The translations under genes and the position numbers were made by a program. From positions 2,059,001-2,123,000 of the forward strand of contig NZ_CP043627.1 in the NCBI RefSeq assembly GCF_016804325.1: 64,000 bases of DNA, read 5' to 3'. The notes under the pieces were generated by a model that was given only the letters and a program-made list of their open reading frames with translations, was not told the DNA's origin and did not search any database. The number at the start of each line of letters is the position of its first letter. The stretch's first letter is position 1. Source of the stretch: Methylobacterium aquaticum (GTDB lineage: Bacteria; Pseudomonadota; Alphaproteobacteria; Rhizobiales; Beijerinckiaceae). Positions 10,154-19,599 of this stretch are shown piece after piece.

Positions 10154-11092
10154 TCAAGAGGTCCCGCGGGTGGCTGCCCGGTAATCCCGCGGGCTCACGC
10201 CATAGGCTTGCCGGAACGCGCGGCTGAGGAACGCGGCATTGCCGAAGCCGTAAGCCTCTCCGATCTCCCCGATGGACCGACGCTCGAGAGGATCCTCGAG
10301 CGCCGTCCGGATCGCGGCGAGGCGCTGGCGCGCGAGGGCGCGGGCGACCCCGCCCTCCGGCTCGAACAGGCGGTAGAGTTGCGAGCGCGACATGCCGAGC
10401 GCCTTCGCCATCGCGTCGATCCGGAGCGGCGTGGAGAGATGATCGCGAAGGAAGCGTTTGGCGGTCCTGAGCCGGGCGGCATCGAGCGGCGCGCTGGCGC
10501 CGGCGGCCGTCTCCAGGCTCGGGCGGGCGCAGGCCGCGACCATGTGGAGCGTCGCCTGGGCGAGATGGGCCGCGTCCATCGTCGTGACGGCCTGGCTGTT
10601 CATGGCCAGGCTCCGGATGTGATCGGCCAGGAGGCGGCCTGCGCCGCCATGCAGGATCAAGCCGTGCAACGCCTCTTCGTCGGGTACCACGGCGGCAATG
10701 GCGGATCGCGGCAGAGCCAGGATCAGCGAGCCCGTCTCCGGCACCCGGCTGCGGCGATAGGGCTGCGACAGGTCGTTGAGGCTGACCGCGCCCGCCGGAA
10801 CCTCCACGATGCCGCGTTCGGTCTCCACGCTGTAGGCGTGGCGGCTCAGATGCAGGATGAAGCCGTCCTGGCCGTCGCGCCGGATCTGCGATCGGGAGCG
10901 GGCGGGGCCTTGGGACGTGGCATTCATCACGCGCAGGGCCATCGCACCCACCACGACCGTCTCGATGCTGCCCGAGAACCCGACCGGGTCGGCGTCGAGG
11001 TCGTGGGCGGAGAACAGGCTGCGCCACGCCTCGAAACGGTCGCGCTCGGGCAGGGCGTCCGTCGTGAAGAGGGACCGGGGAACGAGGGTCAC
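10154..11092 (-). CDS. AraC-family transcriptional regulator
   Basis: 312-residue regulator. The N-terminal about 190 residues (start MTLVPRSLFTTDALPERDRF) look like the AraC-binding-like domain found in NphR/FeaR-type regulators. The C-terminal about 100 residues hold two helix-turn-helix motifs, recognisable in LRIDAMAKALGMSRSQLYRL and IGEIGEAYGFGNAAFLSRAF, ending YGVSPRDYRA. It lies upstream of the toxin-antitoxin pair and downstream of the RND genes, all on the minus strand, with gaps of 110 and 188 bases. Effector and targets are unknown. Confidence 0.9.
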   Translation of the reverse strand: MTLVPRSLFTTDALPERDRFEAWRSLFSAHDLDADPVGFSGSIETVVVGAMALRVMNATSQGPARSRSQIRRDGQDGFILHLSRHAYSVETERGIVEVPAGAVSLNDLSQPYRRSRVPETGSLILALPRSAIAAVVPDEEALHGLILHGGAGRLLADHIRSLAMNSQAVTTMDAAHLAQATLHMVAACARPSLETAAGASAPLDAARLRTAKRFLRDHLSTPLRIDAMAKALGMSRSQLYRLFEPEGGVARALARQRLAAIRTALEDPLERRSIGEIGEAYGFGNAAFLSRAFRQAYGVSPRDYRAATRGTS

Positions 11093-11220
11093 GGCACGTC
11101 TGCGGATTGCGATGTCGGGCGATGTTAGCTCATGGCGCGCCGCTGGCCAGACTCATTCGGGACGGGTTCGACGATCGCGCGTCGTCCCTCCGCGACATCG
11201 CCCGTGATGCCCGCCCGAGG

Positions 11221-11246
11221 CGGCCGAGGACCGGGAGCCTCGGCCG
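11221..11246. other. Hairpin after the RND pump gene
   Basis: CGGCCGAGG at 11221-11229 pairs with CCTCGGCCG at 11238-11246 around an eight-base loop. It is 35 bases past the RND gene stop on the minus strand. There is no T-tract, so a terminator role is only possible. Confidence 0.35.
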
Positions 11247-11280
11247 TCCGGTTCGGTCGGGGGCGGGCGCGGCCCTCCCG

Positions 11281-14200
11281 TCAATGCATCGCCGCCCCGG
11301 CCGGTGCCGCGGCGCCCGGCTCCGCCGGCATGGGGATCGCCGCCGGCCGCCGCCGGGAGAACAGCAGGATCAAGACCGGCAGGATGATCAGGATCAGGAT
11401 CGGCGCCAGGCTCATGCCGCCGACCACCACCAGGGCGAGCGGCTTCTGCACCTGCGAGCCGACGCCCTGCGAGAAGGCGGCCGGCAGGAGGCCGACGCCG
11501 GCGACGACGCAGGTCATCACCACCGGGCGCATCTGGGTGGTGCAGGTCTTCAGCATCGCCTCGGCCCGCGCCTCGCCGCGGGCGATCAGGCCGTTGTAGT
11601 GGGTGAGCACGATGATGCCGTCCATCACCGCGATGCCGAGGAGCGCGATGAAGCCGATCGCCGCCGAGACCGAGAACGGCGTCTCGGTGACGGCCAAGGC
11701 CACCACGCCGCCGGCCACCGCCATCGGGATCACGGAGAGCGCCAGCAGCGTGTCGACCAGCGAGCCGAAATTGACGAAGAGCAGCACGGCGATCAGCAGG
11801 ATCGCCAGCGGCACGGTGACCGAGAGGCGGGCGAGCGCGCCCTGCATGTTGTTGAACTCGCCGACCAGCTCGAGCCGGTAGTCGGGCGGCAGCTTCACCT
11901 CGCGGGCGACGCGCTCGCGGGCCTCGATGATCGTGCTGCCGAGGTCGCGGTCGCGGACGCTGAACTTCACCGGCAGGTAGCGCTCCTGGCCCTCGCGGTA
12001 GATGTAGGCCGGCCCCGACACCAGCTCGACGTCGGCGACGGCATTGAGGGGGATCTGGACCGGCGTGCCGGTCTGGGTCTGGCCGGCGATGCGCAATTCG
12101 CGGATCGCCCGCACGCTCTGGCGGTACTGCGAGGCCAGCCGCACGATGATCGGATAGTGGCGCTCGCTGCCGGTATCGTAGAGCTCGCCCGCCGAATCGC
12201 CGCCGATCGCGGTGCGGACCGTGGTGTTGATGTCGCCCGGGGTCAGGCCGTAGCGGGCGGCCCGGGTCCGGTCGACGTTGATCTGCACCGTCGGCTGGCC
12301 GAGCGAGGTGAAGACGCCGAGATCGGTGACGCCGGGTACCCGCTTCAGCACTGCCTCGACCTCGCGCGCCACGTCGGTGAGCGTCTGCAGGTCGGGCCCG
12401 AACACCTTGAACGAATTCTCGCCCTTGATGCCCGACACCGCCTCGGCGACGTTGTCCTGGAGATACTGCGACAGGTTGAACTCGACGCCCGGGAACTCGG
12501 TGCGCAGGCGCTCCAGCAGCGCGCCGGTCATCGCGTCCTTGCTCATGCCCTCGCGCCATTGCTCGGCGGGCTTCAGGGGCGCGAAGAACTCGCCGTTGAA
12601 GAAGCCGGCGGCATCGGTGCCGTCGTCGGGCCGGCCGTGCTGCGACACCACCCGCTCGACCTCCGGCACCTCGGCGATCACCCGGCGGATGCGGTTGACG
12701 TAGGTGTTGCCCTCTTCCAGCGAGATCGTCGCCGGCATGGTGGCGCGGATCCAGAGGTTGCCCTCCTCGAGCTTCGGCAGGAATTCGAGGCCGAGATTGC
12801 GCCCCTCGACGGCGACGCCGAGGAAGATCAGGCCGGCGAAGCCCAGGGTCAGGGTGCGGTGGGCGAGTGCGGCCCGGATCACCGGCCGGTAGGCCCGGTC
12901 GAGGGCGCGGACCAGGATCGTCTCGACCTCGTGGATGTGGTCCGGCAGCAGGTAGGCCGACAGCACCGGCGTCACCGTGAAGGTGGCGATGAGGCCGCCC
13001 GCCAGAGCGTAGGCATAGGTCTGGGCCATCGGCCCGAAGATGTTGCCCTCGACCCCCGACAGGGTGAAGAGCGGCAGGAAGCCGGTGACGATGATGACCG
13101 CCGCGAACACGATCGAGCGGCTGACGTCGGAGGAGGCGAGCGCGATCAGCCCGAGCTTGCGCGGCATGCCCTTGGCGCCGGCGAGCCCCGGCGGGAGCGG
13201 CGGGCCGTGGCCGGACAGGCGGCGGAAGATCGCCTCGACCATGATGACCGTGCCGTCGACGATCAGGCCGAAATCCAGCGCCCCGACGGAGAGGAGGTTG
13301 GCGGATTCCCCCCGCGCCACCAGGATGATGACGGCGAAGAACAGCGCGAAGGGAATCGTCGCCACGACGATGATCGCGCTCCTCAGGTTGCCGAGGAAGA
13401 GCCACTGCACCACCAGGATCAGCAGGATGCCGACCATCATGTTGTGCAGGACGGTGTGGGTGGTGACGGCGATGAGGTCGGCGCGGTCGTAGATGCGCTC
13501 GATCCTGACGCCGGGGGAAGGATGCCGGCGGCCTCGATCTTCGCCACCTCGGCCTTCACCGCCTCGATCGACGGCGTCGAGCGCTCGCCGCGGCGCATCA
13601 GCACGATGCCCTGGACGATGTCGTCGTCGTCGTTCATCCCGGCGATGCCGAGCCGCGGCTGGTGGCCGATGGTGATGGTGGCGACGTCCTTCACAAGGAC
13701 CGGCGCGCCGCCCGACTGGGCCAGGACCGTCTCGCCGATGTCGTCGACGGAGCGGATCAGGCCGACGCCGCGCACCACCGCCGACTGGCTCCCCAGGGTG
13801 ATGCGGTTGCCGCCGACATTGAGGTTGCTGTCGTTGAGGGTCTTGACCACGCCCGAGAGGGTGAGCCCATGGGCCATCAGCCGGTCGAGGTCGACGCCGA
13901 TCTCGAAGGTCTTGGTCTTGCCGCCCCAGCCGATCACGTCGATGACGCCCGGCACGGCGCGGAAGCGCTTGCGCAGCACCCAGTCCTGGAGCGTCTTCAG
14001 GTCGAGCACGCTGTAGCCGTCCGGCGCGACGAGCTTGTAGCGGAAGATCTCGCCGATCGGGCTCACCGGCGAGATGGTCGGCTTGGCGCCGTTCGGCAGG
14101 GTGTCGAGCTGGGCGAGCCGGTTGAGCACCTGCTGCTCGGCCTCGCGGTAGCTGTTGGCGAAGCCGAATTGCAGCTTCACGTCGGACAGGCCGTAGAGCG

Positions 14201-14453
14201 AGACGGTGCGGACCTGCTTGAGGTCGGGGAGCCCCGAGGTGATGACCTCGATCGGCACCGTGATGTAGCGCTCGATCTCCTCGCCCGAGAGGCCCGGCGC
14301 CTGGGTGATGACGTTCACCATCGGCGGCGTCGGATCGGGATAGGCCTCGATGTTGAGGCTCTGGAATGCCGCGAGCCCGCCGAGCATCAGGGCCACGAAG
14401 GCCAGGACGACGAGGGCGCGCTGGCGCAGGGCGAGGCCGACGATGCCGGTCAT
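11281..14453 (-). CDS. Heavy-metal-type RND efflux permease (CusA/CzcA-like), frame broken once
   Basis: About 1057-residue inner-membrane proton-driven pump. The N-terminal frame runs from MTGIVGLALRQRALVVLAFV to KIEAAGILPP and the C-terminal frame from HNMMVGILLILVVQWLFLGN to the end. One extra base in the G5 run at 13513-13517 (C5 in the gene) restores the normal PPGVRIERIYDRADL. The TM4 motif DFGLIVDGTVIMVE has the acidic residues typical of the heavy-metal (HME) subgroup rather than the drug pumps. The metal cannot be assigned. The adaptor gene lies 46 bases upstream; no outer-membrane channel gene is nearby. Confidence 0.9.
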
Positions 14454-14499
14454 GGCCGTTGATCCGAAAGGCTGGAAGGGAACGGGGGCGAGGAGCGCG

Positions 14500-15726
14500 T
14501 CAGCTCTGGGTCGACATCCGGTCGATGAAGAGCGAGCCGCGGGAGATCACCCGCTCGCCTTCCCGCAATCCGTCGAGGATCTCGACGGTCGAGCCGTCGA
14601 CGATGCCGGCCCGGACCGGCCGGCTCTCGACGGAGTTGTCGGCTCGCAGCACCCAGACGCTGGCCTTGTTGCCCTCCAGGATCACCGCGGCGCGGGGCAC
14701 GGCGTGGGACAGGTTCTCGCGCTCGTTGATGATGCGGACGCTCGCATACATCTCGGGCTTGAGCAGGCCCTGGCGGTTGTCGATCTCGGCCCGCACGGTG
14801 ATGCGCCGGGTCGCCGGGTCGACCGAGGTGCCGATGAAGTTGATCTTCCCCTCGAAGGTCTTCTCCGGGTGGGCCGGCACCCGGAAGGTCACCTTCTCGT
14901 CGACCTCGACCTTGGCGGCATCGGCCTCGCGCAGCTGCGCGATGAGCCAGACCTTCGACAGGTCACCGATGATGTAGGACGGCTCGCCGCTCGAGCCGAC
15001 ATACTGGCCGGGCCCGATCTTGCGCTGGATGATGGTGCCGCTGAGCGGGGCGTTGATCGGGGTGTTGGGGTTGATCGCCGAGCCCTTCTGGAGGGCGGCC
15101 ATGTCCTCGTCGCGAAGCCCCAGGATGCGCAGGCGGTTGCGCACCGCCTCGAGCCCGACCTCGGCGGTGCGGTTGTCGTTGGTGGCCGAGGTCAGGTCGT
15201 TCTGCGCGGTCTGCAACTCGCGCAAGGTCGTGGTCCGGGTCTCGTAGAGGTCGCGCTGCCGCTTCTCGGCGGCCTGCGCGAAGGTGAGCTGCGAGCGGCT
15301 CTTGTTCAGCACGTTGAGTGCGGCGAGGTAGTCGTTCTGTGCCTGCACCATCTCGTTGGCCTGGACCGAGAACAGCGGCTCGCCGCGCTTCACCTGATCG
15401 CCGGCCCGGGCGAAGATCGCGATCACGCGGCCGGGATAGGGCGAGAAGACCGGCGTCGCCTGGTACTCGTCGACCCCGATCTTGCCCTCGGTGGCGATCT
15501 CCTCGAAGAACCGGCGCTTGACCACCGGCTCGCTCGACACCGTGGCGAGCTGGGACGCCGTGAGGGTGAAGGGCTTGCCCGAGGCCGGCTTGGCCGGCAC
15601 GTCCGCGAAGGTGGCGATCGGTTCCTGGCGGTGGCCCGGGCGCAGATAAGGATAGGCGACGACCGCCCCGGCGGCCACGACGGCCAGGATGACGACTTGG
15701 CTGATCGGTCTCAGCGTCCGGGGCAT
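14500..15726 (-). CDS. RND efflux periplasmic adaptor subunit (membrane fusion protein)
   Basis: 408-residue adaptor. The ATG at 15726 is chosen because it gives an N-terminal membrane anchor (ISQVVILAVVAAGAVVAYPY). The order of parts is typical: a lipoyl/barrel-sandwich half (VFSPYPGRVIAIFARAGDQV), a long alpha-hairpin (NKSRSQLTFAQAAEKRQRDL onward), the second lipoyl half (INAPLSGTIIQRKIGPGQYV), the beta-barrel domain, and the membrane-proximal domain ending LREGERVISRGSLFIDRM. It is the first gene of the operon, followed by the RND pump. Confidence 0.92.
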   Translation of the reverse strand: MPRTLRPISQVVILAVVAAGAVVAYPYLRPGHRQEPIATFADVPAKPASGKPFTLTASQLATVSSEPVVKRRFFEEIATEGKIGVDEYQATPVFSPYPGRVIAIFARAGDQVKRGEPLFSVQANEMVQAQNDYLAALNVLNKSRSQLTFAQAAEKRQRDLYETRTTTLRELQTAQNDLTSATNDNRTAEVGLEAVRNRLRILGLRDEDMAALQKGSAINPNTPINAPLSGTIIQRKIGPGQYVGSSGEPSYIIGDLSKVWLIAQLREADAAKVEVDEKVTFRVPAHPEKTFEGKINFIGTSVDPATRRITVRAEIDNRQGLLKPEMYASVRIINERENLSHAVPRAAVILEGNKASVWVLRADNSVESRPVRAGIVDGSTVEILDGLREGERVISRGSLFIDRMSTQS

Positions 15727-15896
15727 GTTCGTCACACTCTTCGACGGCGGGCGCAGGGTCGCGGCGCGACGGGAATCACCGATCGGCAACGCGCGGGCAA
15801 TACTCAGCCAAAGTTGCTGACGCAAGCGTGAATGGATTCCAGGCCCGAACATTTCGCGGCCGGCTGTGCCGCCGGCGATACACTCGTCCGTCTTAG

Positions 15897-15916
15897 TTCG
15901 ACCGTACTAGATCGAA
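15897..15916. promoter_or_regulatory. Imperfect palindrome, candidate operator upstream of the RND operon
   Basis: TTCGACCGTACTAGATCGAA has seven-base arms (TTCGACC and GATCGAA, one mismatch) around a six-base centre. It lies 171 bases before the adaptor start in an intergenic region that is AT-richer than its surroundings. The size and symmetry fit a dimeric regulator site, but no regulator is assigned. Confidence 0.3.
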
Positions 15917-15946
15917 GGTGCGAGAGAAGATGAGGCGGCTACGGAG

Positions 15947-17863
15947 TCAGCCCTCCGGCGCGAGCAGGGCCGCGACCCGGGCCGCCAGGTCGGCGGAGAG
16001 GAAGGGCTTTTCCAGCACCGAGAAATCCGGCGGGATCCGCACCGCCTCGGCGTGCCCGGTGACGAGGAGGAAGGGCAAGGCCGGCCAACGGCCGCGCACC
16101 GCTTCGGCGAGGTCGATGCCGCTCATGCCGGGCATCGCCAGGTCGGCGACGACGAGGTCGAACCGCGCGGTCTCCAGCCGTTCGAGGGCCGCCTCGCCGC
16201 TCGGCACCGCGGTCTCGTCGTAGCCGAAGCCGTTGAGGAACGAGGCGGTGACGTGGCGGACCTGGGGATCGTCGTCGACCACCAGGATGCGGGCCCGGCG
16301 CGGCGCCGGGACCGGGGTGCTCGCCGCGACGGGGCCCGCCTCCACTGCCTCGTGGGAGCGCGGCAGGTAGAGCAGCACCGTGGTGCCGTGCCCGACCTCG
16401 CTCTCGATCCGGATCGTGCCGCCGGATTGCTGGACGAGGCCGAACACCATGGCGAGGCCGAGACCCGTACCCTGGCCGACGCCCTTGGTGGTGAAGAACG
16501 GCTCGAACACCCGGCCCAAGATCTCCGGCGGGATGCCGGTGCCGGTGTCGCGGATCGCGATCACCGCATAGTCGCCGGGCTTCAGGTTCGGATCGGAACT
16601 CGCCCGGACCGTCTCGTTGCGGGTCGCGAGGGCGACGACCCCGCCCTCGGGCATCGCGTCGCGGCCGTTGATGCAGAGGTTGAGGATCGCGAGTTCGAGC
16701 TGGTCGGGATCGACCTTCACCGGCCACACATCGTCGCTCAAGGCGCGCTCGACCTGCACGAAGCCGCCCAGGCTGCGCCCGAGCAGGTCGTCCATGCCGA
16801 GGATCACGGCGTTCAGATCGACGACCCGGGCCTGGAGGTCGCGGCGGTGGCTGAAGGTCAGCAGGCGCTTGGTCAGCGCCGCACCGCGCTGCGCGGCCTG
16901 GGCGGCGTTGGTCATCAGCCGCGTCAGGCGCGCATCCCCCGCCACCTTCGGCAGGGCGAGTTCCAGGCTCCCGAGGATTGCGGTGAGCAGGTTGTTGAAA
17001 TCGTGCGCGACGCCGCCCGCCAGCGTGCCGAGCGCCTGCATCTTGTCGGCCTGGCGCAGGCGCCGCTCCAGCAGGCGCTGCTCGGTGATGTCGCGTTCGA
17101 TGACGGCGAGATGGACCACCGCCCCGGCGGGATCGCGGATCGGCACCCGCGTCACCTGGTTCCAGGATTCCCGGGTCTGCCCCGCCTCCGGGCCGCCGCC
17201 CGCCGCCGTGATCTCGGTCGGCGCGCCGGATTCGATCGCCGCCCGGTCGGCGGCCTCGGCCGCTTCCGCGTCGGCGCCGAGAAGAGCCGCCTCGGTGCGG
17301 CCGAGGCAGGCCTCGATCGAGGGAGCGCCCAGGCGCTCCGCCATGCGGGCGTTGAGGCGCAGGAAGCGCCCGTCGGTGTCCTTGAAGGCGATCGCGTCGC
17401 CCGAATGGTCGAGGAGGCCGCGCAGGAGGGCGCGCTCGGTGGCCAGTTCCCGGGCGAGGCGGTGGCGCTCGTAGGCGCTGCGCACCGCGTTGCGCAGGAG
17501 CGCCGGGTCCCACGGCTTGGTGATGTAGCCGGTGATGCCGCCGCGGTTGAGCGCCGAGACCACCGCCGAGATGTCGGCATAGCCCGTGAGCAGGATCGAC
17601 TGCGCGTCCGAGATCTCCCGAGCCCGGGCCAGCAGGGCGTCGCCGGTCAGGCCCGGCATGCGCTGGTCGGACAGGATCACGTCGATGTCGGGCTCGGCGG
17701 CGATCAGCTCCAGGGCCTCGGCCGGCCGGCTGGTGGTGATCACCCGGTACTCGTCCTCGAACAGGTCCTCGAGGGCGACCAGAATGTCCGGCTCGTCGTC
17801 GACCGCCAGGATGGTGCCGCGCACCGTCGGCGGCGATGCCTTGCCCGTCACACCCATGGTCAT
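15947..17863 (-). CDS. Hybrid histidine kinase, REC-PAS-HK-REC
   Basis: 638-residue soluble kinase without membrane segments. An N-terminal receiver (residues about 15-130) has phospho-acceptor D66 and Lys116 in GYITKPWDP. A PAS domain (about 145-265) ends in the DITEQRLLERRL linker. The HisKA domain has H287 in AGGVAHDFNNLL. The HATPase domain (about 385-500) contains DTGTGIPPEI and GQGTGLGLAMVFG. A C-terminal receiver (about 525-637) has D574. Last gene of the chemosensory operon; its ATG overlaps the stop of the upstream kinase by four bases. The N-terminal receiver could accept phosphate from CheA, making this a second-tier output. Confidence 0.92.
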   Translation of the reverse strand: MTMGVTGKASPPTVRGTILAVDDEPDILVALEDLFEDEYRVITTSRPAEALELIAAEPDIDVILSDQRMPGLTGDALLARAREISDAQSILLTGYADISAVVSALNRGGITGYITKPWDPALLRNAVRSAYERHRLARELATERALLRGLLDHSGDAIAFKDTDGRFLRLNARMAERLGAPSIEACLGRTEAALLGADAEAAEAADRAAIESGAPTEITAAGGGPEAGQTRESWNQVTRVPIRDPAGAVVHLAVIERDITEQRLLERRLRQADKMQALGTLAGGVAHDFNNLLTAILGSLELALPKVAGDARLTRLMTNAAQAAQRGAALTKRLLTFSHRRDLQARVVDLNAVILGMDDLLGRSLGGFVQVERALSDDVWPVKVDPDQLELAILNLCINGRDAMPEGGVVALATRNETVRASSDPNLKPGDYAVIAIRDTGTGIPPEILGRVFEPFFTTKGVGQGTGLGLAMVFGLVQQSGGTIRIESEVGHGTTVLLYLPRSHEAVEAGPVAASTPVPAPRRARILVVDDDPQVRHVTASFLNGFGYDETAVPSGEAALERLETARFDLVVADLAMPGMSGIDLAEAVRGRWPALPFLLVTGHAEAVRIPPDFSVLEKPFLSADLAARVAALLAPEG

Positions 17864-19599
17864 GCCGCCCGCCTCGGAATGCTGATCACGAAGCAGGCCC
17901 CTCCCTCGGGCGACGATTCCACGGATAATTGTCCGCTATGCGCCTGCACGACGCTATAGGCAATGGCGAGACCGAGCCCGGTGCCGGATCCGACCGGCTT
18001 CGTCGTGAAGAACGGCTCGAAGATACGCTCGCGAAGATCCTCCGGCACGCCCGGGCCGGTGTCGCAGATCCGGATCACGTCGTGGTCGTCGCGGATCGCG
18101 GTCTCGATCGTGATGGTGCCCTCATCGGGGATCGCGTCGGCGGCGTTGCCGAGGATGTTCATCACCACCTGGTTGAGCAGGGCCGGCGAGCAGCGGATCT
18201 CGGGCGCGCCGGCAAACTCCTTGCGCACGGCGATGCGCGTGCCGAGCTTGTGCTGGATCAGCGCCAGCACGTTCTCGATCGCGTCCGGCACGTTGACGGT
18301 CTGCATCTCGCCCTCGTCGAGGCGCGAGAACTTGCGCAGGTTGACGACGAGATCCTGGATCCGGGACAGGCCGAGGCGCATCGACCCGACCCGGTCGCGG
18401 GCCTTGTCGAGGGCGCGCCGCGACGGGTCGCCCTCCGGTACCGCCGCCGCGACCTCGCCGATCAGCCGCTCGACCGTGCCCTGGTGGGCGAGGATGAAGG
18501 CCAGCGGATTGTTGATCTCGTGGGCGATGCCCGCGACCAGCTCGCCGAGGGACGCCATCTTGGCGGCCTGGACGAGCTTGGCCTGGGTGTCCTTGAGGCG
18601 GTGATTGGCCTGTTCGAGGTCGTGGTTGGCCTGCGCCAGGGCGCCGGCGAGAGCCGCCTTGGCTTCCGCGGCGGTGGCCTCGGCCTTGGCGCGCTCGGCG
18701 GCGAGCGCGTGGCGGCGCACCTCGTCGGCGACCCGGCGGTCATCCTCCTCCAGGAGCTTGCGGCGCACCAGGGTCCGCACCCGGATCGCCAGGAGGTCGG
18801 CATCGCCGCCCCGCGGCGAGACGTCCTTGGTCACCACGTCGTCGGCGCCGGCCGAGAAGGCCTCGACCAGGAGGTCCTTGCTGGAGGAGGCGGCCGAGCC
18901 GATCCCGACGAGGGAGAAGCCCGGTGCGCCGGCGCCGGTGGCGGCGACGCGAAAGCCGTCGATCCGGCGGCACAGCGCGATGGCGTCGAAGCCCGTGCCC
19001 AGGAGGTCCACGGTGACGCAGTCGAAATGCTTGCCAGGCGCCTCGAGCGCCGCCATCGCCTGGTCGGGCCCGTCGGCGGCGACGACCTCGTGGCCCTCCT
19101 GGCCGAGCAGCGCCGAGAGATAGGCCCGGAAGGTCGCCGAGCCGTCGACGACGAGGATGCGGGCGCGGCGAAAATTCGCCGTCCGGCCCGGCTCGTCCGC
19201 CGGCACGGCGGTGCGCTCGCGCAGGAGCGCCCGGATGCGCAGCAGCAGCAGGTCGCGGTCGGCGGATTTCGGCACGTAGGCGTCGGCGCCGCTCTCCAGG
19301 CCCTGGCGCTCGATGTCCCGCCCGCTCGCCTCGGTCAGCATCAGCACCGGCGTCGCCCGGGTGCGCATGGCGAGCCGCATCTGACGCGTCAGCTCGTCGC
19401 CGTTCATCCCCGGTAGGTGGTAATCGGCCACCACGAGGTCGGGCAGGCCGTGATTCATCGCCTCGAGCGCCGCTTCCGCGGTGGCGTGGCGCGTCACCGC
19501 AAAGCCGTTGCGCTCCAGGAAGAGGCGCAATTGCAGGGCCTGGGTCTCGGAATCCTCGACCAGCAGGATGCGGGGCGAGGAAGCGGGCGAGCCCGTCAC
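17860..19599 (-). CDS. Histidine kinase with two N-terminal receiver domains (CheS-like)
   Basis: 579-residue soluble kinase. Receiver 1 (residues about 10-130) has an intact acidic pocket (LLVEDS) and D59. Receiver 2 (about 147-280) has D198 in VTVDLLGTG, but the usual acidic pair reads VVDGSA (D152, G153), so one Mg-binding acid is lost. A helical linker (about 285-345) rich in Ala and Glu precedes the HisKA His, H360 in VAGIAHEINNPLAF. The HATPase follows, with FFTTKPVGSGTGLGLAIAYS. Its GTG start overlaps the cheB stop by four bases. A comparable REC-REC-kinase (CheS3) is known from the Rhodospirillum centenum Che3 cyst-development cluster; the link is by architecture only. Confidence 0.9.
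   Translation of the reverse strand: MTGSPASSPRILLVEDSETQALQLRLFLERNGFAVTRHATAEAALEAMNHGLPDLVVADYHLPGMNGDELTRQMRLAMRTRATPVLMLTEASGRDIERQGLESGADAYVPKSADRDLLLLRIRALLRERTAVPADEPGRTANFRRARILVVDGSATFRAYLSALLGQEGHEVVAADGPDQAMAALEAPGKHFDCVTVDLLGTGFDAIALCRRIDGFRVAATGAGAPGFSLVGIGSAASSSKDLLVEAFSAGADDVVTKDVSPRGGDADLLAIRVRTLVRRKLLEEDDRRVADEVRRHALAAERAKAEATAAEAKAALAGALAQANHDLEQANHRLKDTQAKLVQAAKMASLGELVAGIAHEINNPLAFILAHQGTVERLIGEVAAAVPEGDPSRRALDKARDRVGSMRLGLSRIQDLVVNLRKFSRLDEGEMQTVNVPDAIENVLALIQHKLGTRIAVRKEFAGAPEIRCSPALLNQVVMNILGNAADAIPDEGTITIETAIRDDHDVIRICDTGPGVPEDLRERIFEPFFTTKPVGSGTGLGLAIAYSVVQAHSGQLSVESSPEGGACFVISIPRRAA

Noticed and set aside
11107..14016. A 969-codon plus-strand open frame opposite the RND pump gene, and similar long frames at 30056-32380 and 39652-42603
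   Set aside because: All are antisense to recognised genes (RND pump, glnK/amtB, TonB receptor) and have the low-complexity composition of shadow frames.
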